In this document: one piece after another, positions 21,274 through 33,584 of the stretch
Position numbering within the stretch: position 1 is the first letter of the stretch
Layout of the letters: each line of letters opens with the position of its first letter
Origin: Anthostomella pinea
Lineage: Eukaryota > Ascomycota > Sordariomycetes > Xylariales > Xylariaceae
Length of the DNA stretch: 64,000 nucleotides
NCBI GenBank assembly: GCA_963556695.1
Contig: CAUWAG010000007.1
Coordinates: forward strand, 1,302,001-1,366,000
Direction of reading: 5' to 3'
The notes under the pieces: generated by a model
What the model was told of the DNA's origin: nothing
The model's input: only the letters and a program-made list of their open reading frames with translations
Database searches by the model: none
Translations under genes and position numbers: made by a program

Positions 21274-22806
21274 TTAGCTGCCACCATCCCCCAGCCCATC
21301 CACCACCTCATCCCAAACCGCCCCGATATCATTCTCGTAGATCCACGCCATCCCACCGCCCCCATCCGTGATGATCTTCCGCCTCACCTTCTCATCAAAG
21401 GACGAAACCCCACTCCCGGCCTTCCGCGACGGCGCCGCCAGGTGCGCGTACATTTGCGCATAGTATGGCCGCCGGACCTCGTCGAACAGCGGCAGCGCCT
21501 TGCGGGTGTCGTTGCCGAACTGCGCCAGAGCCTGCGCCAGCACCCACCCGTCCTCCATCGCGAACCCGGCCCCGGACCCGAAGGCGCCCGACAGCGCATG
21601 CGAGGCGTCGCCCACGAGCGCGATCTTGTGGTCCCAGGCCATTAGGTGCGATAGCTCGGGGCCGGCGAAGGCGGCGAATTCGCGCCAGGTGTTGGGACGC
21701 GCGCGGGACAGGGCGGTGCGGATCTGGGGGAGGTATTCCTGGGGTGGTTGGTGGTGTTGGCTTGTTGGTTTGTGTGTGGGATGGGAGTACGAGAGGAATG
21801 GGGAGAGAGAAATCTTACCGTGAAGTGCGATTCCACGTGTGCGTTGTCGACCGGGACGCCCCAGCTGACTTTGCTGGCGCTGTGCACGGCGGGATCGTGC
21901 CATGCTCTCGCCTATAAACGTCAAACCAGTCCTTCCTGTGTTTGGACAGTCGCCACGGGTTGGCGAGGGCTTCGCTGTGGTGAGACATCACTCACTGCGA
22001 TTTCCCACAAGCCTTCTCCCACATGCGAGAAGTACACGTGCGTGGTGGGAGTATGCCACCAACCGGTGGTCCCGAACTCGGGATGCAGGTCCTTGACGTC
22101 GTCCCAGGGCAGGAGTGTCCGCCAGATCGTCGTTCCGGTGAACTTGATCTCGTAATCTGTCCATGCTGTGTCGCGCACTACCTACACATGATCAATCCTC
22201 GTTTCCGGCTTTGGTGGTTCATACTAGCATTTACTCACAGATCGAATCCCGTCAGCCCCAACAACAAGGTCAGCTATCGCCATCGTTCCGTCCTCGAAAT
22301 GCAGCTCCACTCCAGCCTCCCCCAAATCCACCATGCGAGCCAACTTCTTACACAGCTCTATCGTGCGCGGCTTGATGTGTGCGAGGAGAGCCGCCTGCAA
22401 TTTCGTCCGCTGAGTCCGGATGGGCGGGTGCTTGACGCCTTCCCGGGCTTTCTCCCGGCGATGGAGCTCTTCGCCCGAACGACCATTCCTTGACCGATGC
22501 TTCATCAATATCCCGGAGCGTCGTACGGTTTGTATCTATAGTGTAGGAGGACGCTCACATGTTCAGCATAGTCCATGTGGGATGTCCGCTGGTTAGCGAG
22601 TCGGCCACACCAAGTAGCTCCAAGACATTCCAAGTGTTTGCCCCAATACTGATTCCAGCACCGACCTCGCGGAGGACGCGGGCTTGCTCGTATAGCCTGA
22701 CTTCGACGTTGGGAGTTTTGCTCAGGGCTATGGCTGTTGCGAGACCCCCTGGTCCCCCGCCTATGATGGCCACTCTCAACGGCGGGGTGGGCATGTCTAT
22801 AGCCAT
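21274..22806 (-). CDS. FAD-dependent aromatic monooxygenase (salicylate hydroxylase-like)
   Basis: Five exons, 22806-22559, 22488-22239, 22181-21996, 21911-21819 and 21738-21274, give 413 residues. The four introns (70, 57, 84 and 80 bp) all have GT...AG ends and keep the frame. Class A flavoprotein monooxygenases use FAD and NAD(P)H to hydroxylate small, often aromatic, substrates. Motifs: the N-terminal Rossmann GxGxxG (G16, G18, G21; RVAIIGGGPGGLATAIA), the DG motif LVVGADGIRS near residue 160, and the GD motif ALVGDASHALSG that contacts FAD. The first intron is inferred from frame and ends at AAG|GA. Without it the frame stops. The reading frame is otherwise intact. The substrate is unknown; the family serves both catabolism and secondary metabolism. 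Confidence 0.87.
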
Positions 22807-23719
22807 GTTTGAATCTTGCTAAAGGAACTGCACAAAATGGAAGTCTTACTCCGAATAAAGAAGCTTGATTAGTTGATCTAGTGGCCCCGAATGCAGTGAC
22901 CGACGAGAAGTACCAGAAGTTGTCATAACGTCAACTATCACGTGAATGGCGTGCGAGCATGCAACGTGCGGTTCATGATTCCACGCCTCTGATACGCCCA
23001 GTTGTACCCTCTCGTATTTTTTCTACCTACGGCTATCCGTTTCGTGGAAACAGTGTCATGAACCAGATAGTACTCGTAGCCATTGACTCTTGCTGTGGCT
23101 CCTGGCATGTCTGCTGACCCGGTTTCGGCCCGTCATCATGGCACAGCGGAGCCAGTTGAGGCCTGAACTTGAAGGTCTCACGTATGGAAAGCACTAGCTC
23201 TAAGGGTGACTACCGAAGGTCCCAGCTGCGAGCTAGGCCGAGTTAGAATAGTCGGAGTGGCGTGGGCGGTTTAGGGACGAGCAGGTCATCACCCGATGAC
23301 GGACAAGCTGCGCTTGCACTTGTTGACCATCTCTTTCCGGCAAAGATACATCGCGCCGTTAAGTTACTCGATGCATGGAATAGCTACCCGGTCCACGTCA
23401 TCAAGATCATTACGAGGCATGGCCGTACGTAGGAATACACGAATCTCCTTCATGCCTGTTTAGCCAGCAGCATTTGTCTTGCAGGCCACGCTCATCGGGC
23501 ATGTCCGAGTGATCACGTCAGGTTGATCCTTATTTTCCAATTGCAGAGTCTCATCCAAGCAGCAATAAGTTACTTGCTGGAAGCAAAATCCGGAGCGCGG
23601 TGACAGCAACATGGACGAGGCAGCATTGTTGTCTTGATGATGGTCTGTCTACTGTTCGTTTGGTGGCAAACCCCCCTTATATGGGGGGTCGGGGCCCCGA
23701 CATCCGTGCTGCCGCACAC
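22807..23719. other. Intergenic, no gene recognised
   Basis: Upstream flank of the monooxygenase gene and transition to AT-rich DNA. No supported frame. Confidence 0.4.
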
Positions 23720-23853
23720 ATCCCTTCGAGTGCCGTTTCGGCACCAGCAAAACTGCAGGGTTTATGCACCCAATCAACGCTCTGGAACAGGGGTATAATT
23801 GGGTATAATTAGGTACGGATTTTCTCTGGTGCCGAAATTGCACTCAAAGGGAT
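23720..23853. mobile_element. MITE-like element, 134 bp with 26-bp inverted ends
   Basis: ATCCCTTCGAGTGCCGTTTCGGCACC (23720-23745) is the near-perfect inverse of 23828-23853, with about three mismatches, mostly C/T. The interior is AT-rich and holds no frame. Flanks AC...AC give at most a 2-bp duplication. The size and inverted ends suggest a non-autonomous DNA element, but only one copy is seen here. Confidence 0.55.
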
Positions 23854-23859
23854 ACTGCT

Positions 23860-25173
23860 TACATACTGCCGTTCTTAATCAGAGTATCGCTGTCCCACCT
23901 TAAATTGCCATATACGCACTACGAAAATTTGATTTTTACGGTATAATGAGATTTTTCTAATGATTTTTGTAAAGAAATAAATAATAATAAAATGTTTTTT
24001 AATTATTGTTTATATATATTATTAAAGCTTCAGTATAATTATGTATACTATGAATTTTTTTAATGTCTTAAAAACTCTTATTTATCGTTTTATTAAATAT
24101 AAAATATCTCAAACTCTATATGAACATATTAATTAATTTTAAATATATTCATAATTTATAAAATTGCTATTAATAACGAATAAAAGGTACAAGATAACAG
24201 ATAGTAAAAAATGGTTATAAAAATAAATACCGTGTTGTATTAAGTAGTTATAAACTAAAAGCCGTTATAAAATATATTAAAACCACGTTGAAAGAATTTT
24301 AAACTTAAATCAAATCAAAAATATAACTTTTTAAGTTATAATAAAGGACTTCTTAACTTTAACTGTTTAAATATAATGAAAACTCAATTTAATACGTATA
24401 AAACGGCTATTTTTCCCTTTTTGATTATTCAATATATTATTATAACTATATCTTTTATTATTATTTTATAAATCGATTAAGTGATCATCAAAATCTTAAA
24501 GTAAACCTATTAAGGTTTTTTTTTAGCTATATGCTATTAATATATCTTGATATTTTATATATTAACCGCGACTTTGTATTGGTAACTTTTATTGAAAAAG
24601 GGCGGAAGGGGGGAGGGGAGATAAGAAAAAAATCGCGCTAAATATTTTGAAAGGATAGGTTATATTTATTGTATAAAGATTTAAAAGTAACAATATCAAT
24701 CATACGATATAAAGATATAAAAATATCTAAATTAATAAGTTATATGAAGATATAAAAAAAAGAAATTTTTAAGTTATATAACTTAGAATAGTTATAAGTT
24801 ATAGAAAGTTGTAACGTTAATTAAAGCCGGTTTATAAATTGAATTATAAAAGTAAAAATATAAACAACGGCTGATAGTTTGAATTTATAGCAATAATATA
24901 AAGTTAAAGTCAAAAAAGGGTTATCGATACACAATAATTTATTGAATAAATCGCCTAGCGATTATTATCGGTATCGGCGTCGGCGTTCCGATTAATAAGG
25001 AAAATATTTAGCGTTAAATAAATTTAAATTTAAATCAATTGACAACCGTTATGACCCTCGTGATATAGGTATTAAAAATATAAGAAATATATATAATAAG
25101 GCAAATTTGAGCTATATTTAAAGCATATATAATTATTTAAATAATAATAATATATTTTTATAATATATAGTAT
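23860..25173. other. AT-rich RIP-degraded block
   Basis: Very AT-rich DNA with dense stops in all frames and no recognisable gene or remnant. It lies left of the pogo element and ends exactly at its TA target. Confidence 0.6.
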
Positions 25174-25175
25174 TA

Positions 25176-27035
25176 ACGTAGCTGACAAGCGAGTTGGCAT
25201 TACAAGCGAGTTGGCACTCGTCATGAACTTTCCAACCAATACGATTCAAACCATCATATCTCCACCAACAACAATGGCACCGCGTTATAACGAATCAGAC
25301 TTGCAGCTAGCTGTTCAAGCTAAACGACGTGACCCTCATATTCCTATATTTCAGCTTGCGAAACTCTTTAACGTCCCTTGTTCCACTTTGAGCAATAGAG
25401 TCAAAGGAATGCCATCACGACGCGACAGCATGCCCAATACTTTGAAACTTATGGTTTCCGAAAAGAATGCCATTTGTTCCTTTATTCTCGACCTGGATGC
25501 GCGAGCATTTCCGCCCCGGTACAGTTATGTTGAAGATATGGCGAATCAATTGTTGGTGGCGCGTGGGGCTGGACGCGTTGGAAAGAACTGGACGCGGAAC
25601 TTCATCAAACGTACACCAGGCCTCCGGACGCGTTTTTATCGGAAGATAGACTACCAGAAGGTCTTGAACGAGGATCCAGACGCGTATCGCGCGTGGTTTC
25701 GCCAAGTTGCAGCGGCAGTCGCGAAACATGGTATCCAAGACGCGGATATTTACAACTTCGACGAGACTGGGTTTATGATGGGCATTATTGGGTCCGGCAT
25801 GGTCGTTACAAGCGCCGAAAGACGTGGCAGGCCTAGACAAGCTCAGCAAGGCAACAGGGAATGGTCTACAGCAATCTCTGCTGTTAATGCTGATGGTTGG
25901 GTGGTCCCGCCGTTCATCATTCTATAGGGCAAAACCCACCTCGCGTCATGGTATCGCGACACGATATTACCACGCGATTGGAAGGTGGCCGTGTCCGACA
26001 ACGGGTGGACCACAAATGAGATTGGTTTGGAATGGATTCAGCATTTCGACAAGTATACCAGACCGCGTATGACTGCCGGTAAACGCCTCCTCATCCTAGA
26101 TGGTCACAAAAACGACCATTTCTAGGTCTTTAAGGATTATTGTCAGAATAATGGCATTATCACCCTTTGTATGCCTGCCCACTCGTCACACAGGCTCCAG
26201 CCTCTAGATGTCGGCTGTTTTAGCCCGCTCAAACGAGCTTACGGTCGCATGATTGAGGATCTCATCCGGCGTCATATAACCCATGTTTCGAAGGAGGACT
26301 TCCTTGCAGCGTTTTGTGAAGCACACAATGCTGCTATGACGCTAAGAAACATTCGAGCAGGTTTCAGTGCCACTGGGCTTGTTCCTTTTGACCCAGAAAG
26401 TGTCATTTCAAAGCTAGATGCTGTCGCTGTCATACGAACACCGTCGCCAGACCCCAATCTGCCACCCACTACTTGGATTTCGAAGACGCCTACCACCATT
26501 AATGAAGCGGTAAACCAATCGGTTTATATCCAAAACTGAGTCAGAAACCACCAGGGAAGCTCACCTACATCAATAGTTGATGCGTTGAGCTCGTTTTCGA
26601 AGGCTACATACGGTCTTATGCATAAGGTCACTTTGGTTGATTCCTGGGTCCGCGAATTAGAAGAGGCCAATCACCTACTAAGTAAACGCCGGAGAACAAA
26701 AAACAAACGTCTAGTGAAAGGAGGAGTACTTTCTGTTGAAAATGCAATAGATCTTCAGGCTGCAAAGGATGGTGCTGAACTGGCAAAACAGGAAATGGGT
26801 GAAGGTAGTTGTCGTCCGAGGCGGGCGGCAGCGCGTGGGCGACGGTGTGGCGTTTGCGGCAATACTGGCCATAATGCGCGAACTTGTACAATAGAGATAG
26901 AAACCTCTGAGGAAGAGGAATCCGATTGATTGAATTGAACTGAATGCGTTGTGGTTAAGTTATTTGACATGGCAGTTGGAGAGTTCATGACGAGTGCCAA
27001 CTCGCTTGTAATGTCAACTCGCTTGTCAGCTACGT
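25176..27035 (+). mobile_element. pogo/Fot1-like DNA transposon, full length 1860 bp (copy 1)
   Basis: Terminal inverted repeats open ACGTAGCTGACAAGCGAGTT and are mirrored at 26976-27035. A TA target duplication lies at 25174-25175 and 27036-27037. Inside each end ACAAGCGAGTTGGCA-like text occurs twice, a possible transposase binding site. The element holds one transposase gene. It sits in AT-rich DNA but is itself much less AT-rich, so it probably inserted later than the surrounding DNA decayed. Confidence 0.93.
25274..26929 (+). pseudogene. pogo/Fot1-like transposase with three in-frame stops
   Basis: One continuous frame of 551 codons, broken by TAG (about 25925), TAG (about 26123) and TGA (about 26537). 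All three are what C-to-T changes in CAG or CGA codons would give. Order of domains: Psq-type helix-turn-helix (about 1-55), Tc5/CENP-B-type DNA-binding domain (about 75-145, KNWTRNFIKRTPGLR), DDE catalytic core with YNFDETG, VSDNGWTTNEIGLEW and LILDGHKNDHF supplying the three acids, then a C-terminal CCHC zinc knuckle (CGVCGNTGHNARTC). The product would cut and paste at TA sites. The stops make this copy inactive. Confidence 0.93.
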
Positions 27036-27037
27036 TA

Positions 27038-27305
27038 TAGGCTGTAATTTGGGTAAAATTTAATAGTAATTTAACTTTATATTTTTAAATATAACTTGAA
27101 GCTTTATATTAGTAAATATTTTAATGAACTCAATAATACTTGAATAAAAAAATGGTAAATATATAATTTATGAGCTTTTCCACAATTAATTAAATAACGA
27201 ATTTATGTATAATAATATATTTCTCTTTAACTATTTATTTTAAATACAACTTATTTTCAAATTTTACTCTTAATGATTAGTTCAAACATTTGATTATAAT
27301 GTTTT
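27038..27305. other. AT-rich RIP-degraded block
   Basis: AT-rich, no frames; flank between the pogo element and solo LTR A3. Confidence 0.5.
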
Positions 27306-27507
27306 TGTTGGATCCATGTGATTCTACAGTCAAACCATCTATACAGAACCCACATGTATGATTAGATAAGAGGTTAAATACCAGATTCTGAGGTCACTTA
27401 GCCAGACCTGAAGGTCTTGCTAGACTTCACAATCCAACCATCAGCAACATCATGACCTTGACCACATACTCGAGTATTATGATTGATCGTTCAAGCCTGT
27501 TCCCACG
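27306..27507 (+). repeat. Solo LTR, family A, copy 3
   Basis: About 202 bp, TGTTGGATCC...TGTTCCCACG, flanked by a perfect 5-bp duplication GTTTT (27301-27305 and 27508-27512). Confidence 0.85.
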
Positions 27508-27512
27508 GTTTT

Positions 27513-28857
27513 GTTAAAAAACAGAAATAAACCTTATATTAAAACTTTAATTTAATTTTCAAGCTATAATAAATGGAACTGTTAATGAATATATAAGATA
27601 ATGAATGTTTCTTTATTTATTAATTATAAAATAAATAAACAAGTTTTTAATATAAAAATTGTTGAAAATAAAGAATACTTATTAAGATAACTTTTTTATC
27701 CGTCTTCGAAGTCGTTTTTTTTAATTTATTAGGAAGGCTTTTAAGCTTGCCGTTTTTCGCGCAGTATTTTAACGGTAATATTTTTGATAATTAACTCGCT
27801 CATAATAACGACTTTTAATATACTTCAAAACTTATTATTTACTTTATTGATAAAGGCTTATATTAAGCCATATTGGAGATTACATGTTCAATTATCCACG
27901 TTATAACGGGTTTTCTTTAAAGGTTTTATTTATTATATTTAAAAGAATAAAATAAAGGATTAATAATTAATAAGTTAGTAAATTATACTAATAAGAAATA
28001 AATTAAACATTAGACATTTATAATAATTTTATTAAAGTTTGATTTATTTTAAAAAACTATATATATATATTAAATTGTTAAATAATTACGTAAAAGCTTT
28101 TGTATTATATATTAATTAGTGTGGTTTTTCTTATTTCTTTAAAAATCATTCAATTATTTAACATATTTATTAATAAAAAGCTTTAATTTTTGTTAATAGT
28201 TTTTTAAATGGAATTAAATCGAAGTGTATTTACATTTAATTCTTTATATACACCAAATTGTATTATTGAACTTTCAATATTAAGCTTTTTAAATAAATGA
28301 ATTTTTTTAAGACGGCGTAAACGGTAGATTTATATTATATAATACTTTTTAAAAAAATCATTTTAGGTTCTTATAATAAAATTTAAATACTGTTGTCAAA
28401 AGTAAAGTTTTTATCCGGTTTAAAATTTTCAACTTATAGAGTTAAACTTTTCATATTTCTCAAGAAATAATAGCTACATTTATTTAATTTTACACTACAA
28501 GTTTGAAAAAAAGTAATCTTTCAAAAACCAAAAAAAAGGAAAAGTCGTTCTTACCTGGATTCAAAGCTAATGTTTTTAAAGTATATACGAAGTTTTTCTA
28601 TTTAAAGCCGTTCTTACTACAACATAAACACTGGGTCTCTAAAGTAGATAGGGGATTAAAAAAAAAAGTCGTTTTTACCCAGTTTCAAACTCCAGGTTTT
28701 TAAGATACGTGGTTGCAAGGTGCACTGGTGCGGTAGTATAGCTAGTGCAGTGGCTGGAATGGTCGCACAAGGTAAGGCCTTGGTTTTTAAAGGTGCGGTA
28801 TCAGCTCTTTATCTCTAACCAATTATTAATACTACCATATTTTAACGCGTCGAGATG
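27513..28857. other. AT-rich block with a short GC-richer end
   Basis: 27513-28700 is AT-rich and stop-dense. Within 28540-28715 an AAAGTCGTTCTTACCTGG-like motif recurs three times. 28715-28850 is more GC-rich, but I identify nothing in it. Confidence 0.45.
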
Positions 28858-29069
28858 TGTGACGGCCTGCACGGACCTTCCCACATGACAAGCTGATACT
28901 TCCCAATAAGGGAAGGATCTGACCAGAGGATCCCTTTAAAGGGGCAACCTCCTGCTGTACCTATCTCTCTCTCTCTTTCTTTTCTCTCTAGTCTTGATAT
29001 TCTCGTCAATAGAGTAATAACTGCTTGCTGCCGGCCCTGTCCCAGCTCCTCAGTACGCTTGCCATGACA
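28858..29069 (+). repeat. Solo LTR, family B, copy 2
   Basis: 212 bp, TGTGACGGCC...GCCATGACA, with a perfect 5-bp duplication AGATG (28853-28857 and 29070-29074). This defines the true ends of family B. Confidence 0.88.
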
Positions 29070-29379
29070 AGATGCTTTTATAAGGGAGAAGAGGTAATAA
29101 AAAAAGTGAAATGCTTAAAAATAACTTTAAATACACTTTGTTTTTTATCTTTAAGTATTTCAAATTATTATACTTATTATATAAAGTTAATAATGAAAAC
29201 ATTTTGAAAAATAACCTTTTGTAAGGGTTAAGGTAGCTGAATGTTGAAGCCAGGTAATGGCAGTGATTTCAAGAAGTAGGTGTATGAGGATAGTTCAATC
29301 TATCCTAGTATGTTTATTGGAATTAGGCGTTTTAAGGGGGTGTGGTAGTGGAGCCTTAGGGCTCCGATCGGTGACCAGT

Positions 29380-29536
29380 TGTGACGGAACCCTCACCATA
29401 ACCACCATGCCACGGCTGTTCCTCCCAAAAGGATGTCGAATATCAAGCGTGGCAGCTTGACATTCAATGGTGGTACATGTACTCATGTCCGGGCTCCAGG
29501 GCTCACTATATGGGCTACCTATATCAGACCATGACA
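29380..29536 (+). repeat. Solo LTR, family C, copy 1
   Basis: 157 bp, TGTGACGGAACC...GACCATGACA, with a perfect 5-bp duplication CCAGT (29375-29379 and 29537-29541). It matches 47811-47967 in reverse. Confidence 0.87.
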
Positions 29537-29574
29537 CCAGTCGGCCTGACATGCCGGTGCAATACCCTTACACC

Positions 29575-29979
29575 TTCTAACGCCTTTCTAAAGCCGTTGA
29601 TTATTATTTTAATAACGTATTATGTAAATTAAGATAAATAAATATTTAAAATTACTTTGTATTCAGTTGAATCTTTTATAATTAATTAAATAATTAATTA
29701 AATTAATAAATATTCTTTATAATAAGTAATATTAAGTGCGGTAAAAAGGGATTATTTGATATTATAATCGTTAAATATTATAAATGTTAAATATTTGAAT
29801 TAAAGAGGTTAAGTTTTTAGTTAAGTATATTGAAATTTTAATTTTAAATAGGTTTAATCTTGAAACGAGAACGGTCAGTTTTTAATCGATTATTAATTAT
29901 TTATTTAGTTTTTTAATTCAATACTTAATTTATAATATAATTATACAATGACTGTATTTAAATACATTATCTTTGAAGC
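29575..29979. other. AT-rich RIP-degraded block
   Basis: AT-rich and stop-dense. It abuts the 3' end of the non-LTR element; no clear poly-A tail can be made out. Confidence 0.45.
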
Positions 29980-32970
29980 TTAATATTTTTGTGTCTTTTT
30001 ATTAAGAAGGTCTAAGATGCCCGCAAGCGTGGGTTTGGCACCAATAGGGATTGGCAAGGTAGTGCCTTCCTTTGCCTTTTCGTTAGCCTCTTCGTTGCCT
30101 TGGATGTCCATGTGCCCTGGCACCCACCGGACCTGTACGTCAGCATATGTGTCCGAAATTTTGTGAAATTCTAGGAAAGCTTCTTGGGAGCTCTGAGCTG
30201 GTTCCTTCCACAGTCCGGAGATCATTTCTGTATTATCTAGGCACATGTGGATAGTGGCGCCGCTGCTGAGCCTCAGGGCCTGTCTGAGTGCGTGGCGGGC
30301 CCCTTCAGCCTCACTGTTAAAGACCTCAGCTGGGTGGCCCAGTCTGCCACAGCCCGAAGCTACGTTTGTCCGGCCTCTATAGATCACGTATCTATAGCCC
30401 ACCGCCCCTTCCAGGGATTTTGAGCCATAAGAGTAGGCGACTATGTATAGAGACAAAAGCAATTTTAATCAGTCTATGAAGACTTTGGCTTTTTCAGCTT
30501 TGCTTCTTGTTATAATAGCTTTGCCAGCGTTTATTGCATATCTTGGTTCCGTTAGGATTGGTCTTAGAAAATCCAGTGTAAGTTCATACGTCCTTTGGAG
30601 CCGTGTCCTTGCGGTTATCCTAACTAGACCCCTCACGCCTCTGCTCACGGTAGGGTTCCGGGCTGTAACACATTGGACTAGCGGATGCATGTTATCCATA
30701 GCTCTGATTCTCAGGCTGAATCGCATCCGGATCTTGCTGAGTATGGTTTGTACTGTTGGTAGGCATGATTCTTTAAAGAGTACCTTCTTTGGTGTAGTTC
30801 TCCAGACTGGGAGAATGCCTCTGATGGCCTCTGTAAAGACTCTTTCGAAGTTGTCTGAGTGGCCGTTCTGGCGGGTGCTCATGTCCCGGGCCTGACCGTA
30901 TCCTGCTCTCTTGTAATCCTCGGCCTCCCAGACCTTTGCCCCATAGGTCATGATAGGAATCACGCATGCAATTACCGCCTTACGGAGGGCTGCTGCTAGG
31001 GGCTATCTAGTGGTGTTTACAAGACTTTGAATATGTCTGGCCACGATGAGGCCCTTGGCTGCCCGTCTTTTGATATGTTCCCGGAACTTCAGGGACCTGT
31101 TGAAGAAAATGCCCAGCTAGCGGACCACCGCCCTTTTCACTGGCTGCGCTGGTTTGATATTGAAGCCTCCGGGGGTGGTTATTTCTGGTGTGAGAGGTCT
31201 CTTCCTAATATCAAAGTAGATGGCTTCAGCCTTGGAGTTTTCAAAGGTGACCTTGTTGTCTAGGTCCTAGCGTAGAATGTCGTCTACCATGCTAGCTGCC
31301 TTGGCTGCTAGCTCAGTAGTGGTTTTACCCGTTATTCAATGCCTATGTCGTCTGCATACCCGAATCTGTTATGCTTATCCTCTAAGAAGATATCTGCAAT
31401 ATACAGCAGGAAGAGGATTAGGGAAGCTGGTGATCCTTGTGGGAGCCCACAGCTCAGTCCGAATACCTTAGTAGTAACGCCTTCCAGTCTAATCCAAGCA
31501 GTTCTGTCCGATAGGAAGAAATCTACCCTTTTATAAGGGCTGATGCCCAGCCCTGCTGGCAAAGCCTGAGGATCAATCTCCAGCGAAGTACTGCATCAAA
31601 CGCCACTTGTACATCTAGGGTGACAAGAAGGGATTTTTGCCCGGATTCCAGGGCTAGCTCGATGTTGTGTGTGACTGCTGCAGTAAGGTCGACCGCAGAG
31701 CGCTTAGGGAGGGCCCTAATTTGGTTTGGGCTGATCACCCCTCTTAATAGGGCTGTTATTGCTATTTGTTTTGCAACTAGCCTTTTAAGGCCCTTTTTAA
31801 GGCATAATAACAGAGCAATTGGCCTGTATGATTTCGCAGTGGTATAGTCCTTTTTCCCTGGCTTCTGAAGCATGACTACCTCTACTGACTTGAAAGGGGT
31901 GGGATGGTGCCTTGTTCTAAGGCAAGCTTGAAATAGAAGCCGAATCGGCTATGCTAGATGGACCCATGCCGCTTTGAGGAGCCGTGTTAAGAGAGAGTCT
32001 ATTCCGAGGATTATGTTTTCTGTAAGAACCATTTTAACAAGTTCAATTGACGATATTGTACAGTCCCATTCCAATGTAGCGCGGGGGGCGATGGGAATCT
32101 CTAACGGGTCGTGTGCGGGGTCGTCTTTGGCCGAGTGCCTGTCTAGTAAGGCCGTCTTGAGGGCATATGCCTTTTCAGTAATGTCCTCTATTGTCAAGTT
32201 GCCGACTTTTAGTGGTGGTGATCTTATGTCCGGGCCTAGTTTATGCCAGTTAATTATTTTGAAGAGGTCTGAGTCTTTCTGTATACCTTTGATGCGGGCT
32301 TTTTAGTATTTTTTATTATTTGTTGTACTACTGCCTGATACGCGCGTTTCTCTTTTGTAGGGATATTTATTTTGAATTGCTTTGTTGCCAGATTGTACGT
32401 CTTTCTTGCTTTCCTGCATTCATCGTTCCATCAAGGAGCGTTTTGTCTCTTACTGCTTGGCTTATTGCTAACGGTTTCGAGGGCCAGCGTGAGGAGGTTT
32501 ATAATAGTGGAGGTGGCTTTGTCGAGTTTTTCTGTTGTGGGGTTGGAGCTGAGGCTTGGTAGCGGGGTTCCCATCCATATTATCTCACAGAACTCTGGTA
32601 GTTTGTTCTCTGGTACTGTGTATCTCTGTTGAACCATACTTTATCTGCCTTTGGATGGGATCGTGATTTGCAGTGGCCAGTGGTCTGCGGCTGCGTGCAA
32701 AGCGTAGTTAACTACTGCGGTTGTAAAGGGGATGTTCGAGAAGGTCAGGTCGAGGACGTGCCCATCGTCGTGTGTAGGGACTCCCGGTTCCCCAATGTAC
32801 ATGAGCTGGTTTTCTGCTGCCCACTGTGTAATTTCCCCGCCTCGGGCTCTTCTTGGTATTCCTGGTTCCCAAGTTGAGCGAGATGACAGATGATGGTGAG
32901 TTGCTTTAGGCCTCGGGAATACATACTCTAGGATGGGAATCAATGTGACTGATAGCACGTCGTAGCAGCT
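29980..32970 (-). mobile_element. Non-LTR retrotransposon (Tad/I-like) ORF2 remnant, 5'-truncated
   Basis: Minus-strand fragments lie in the order of a LINE ORF2. The tail of the APE endonuclease is at about 32960-32640 (HDDGHVLDLTFSN, ADHWPL). A linker follows at 32200-31950. The reverse transcriptase at about 31870-31330 has SYRPIALL, TLDVQVAFDAV, GLPQGSPASL and the catalytic FGYADD box. A connection domain is at 30960-30470. RNase H at 30460-29980 has HMCLDNTE and VRWVPGHMDIQGNEEAN. Numerous stops and frame changes separate the pieces, so it is dead. ORF1 and the 5' endonuclease are missing. RNase H plus APE-type endonuclease points to the I/Tad group. Confidence 0.87.
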
Positions 32971-33000
32971 CCACTCGAGGACACTGCGAAGATCACGACG

Positions 33001-33584
33001 ATGACGTCGGACGCACCTGTGTTATTCCGCCCAGAGGAAGCATACGGCAATCCGCCTTCTGATGCCTCCAACGCCGCCTAGGAGACTCTGATCCCCCGTG
33101 AGCCCCTCAATGCTTTGGATTTGCTCCTTTGCAGCCCCGCTGAGATTTGATGGCAGAAGGTCGAGGCTTCGTCTAGCTAGTCGATGAGGAATCCGGGGGG
33201 AATCTGCATACTGCGTATCGGCTTTCTATTAGCTGCACTGCTTGGTAAGGATCGATCTAACTAACTGCCTTAGCGCTTGCACGGGTCATGGATTGACATA
33301 TTCTTGTCCAGGATATGCTGCGTCGTGGTTACTATGCTGCCGTGGGACTGGAAGACGTAAACGCCGGAACGCATGCGCACACAGCCCCCGCGGGGCATAT
33401 GCATCATTGTTTAGACTACATTCGCCAGGCTCTTATGTGCGCTGCAGATTCGACGTTGGAGAAGGACGACACCGTCGGTGGGGTCAGAGGATGGGGAACC
33501 ACACACCAGTGCCGTGATTTCGAGGCGCTCAAAGAATGGGCGAAGGAGCATAGATTGAGTGGTAAGGGCGGTAGGGTCAATTGA
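33001..33584 (+). pseudogene. UstYa-like (DUF3328) gene remnant
   Basis: The 3' part, 33315-33584, is open and reads GYYAAVGLEDV, HMHHCLDYIRQALMCAADST, GGVRGWGTTHQCRDF and LKEWAKEH. It therefore holds the second HxxHC motif and the Cys/His pattern of UstYa-type oxidases, which act in ribosomally made cyclic peptide and other secondary-metabolite pathways. Upstream, 33001-33120 matches the family in EEAYGNPPSDASNAA and ETLIPRE, with a TAG between them where the family usually has Trp. The middle part is scrambled by stops, and the N-terminal membrane segment is absent. The LINE remnant ends about 30 bp upstream, so its insertion or a rearrangement probably removed the 5' end. Confidence 0.68.

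Noticed and set aside
23860..25173. Mitochondrial DNA insertion as the source of the high AT content
   Set aside because: No mitochondrial gene, rRNA or tRNA sequence is recognisable; decay of repeats explains it better.
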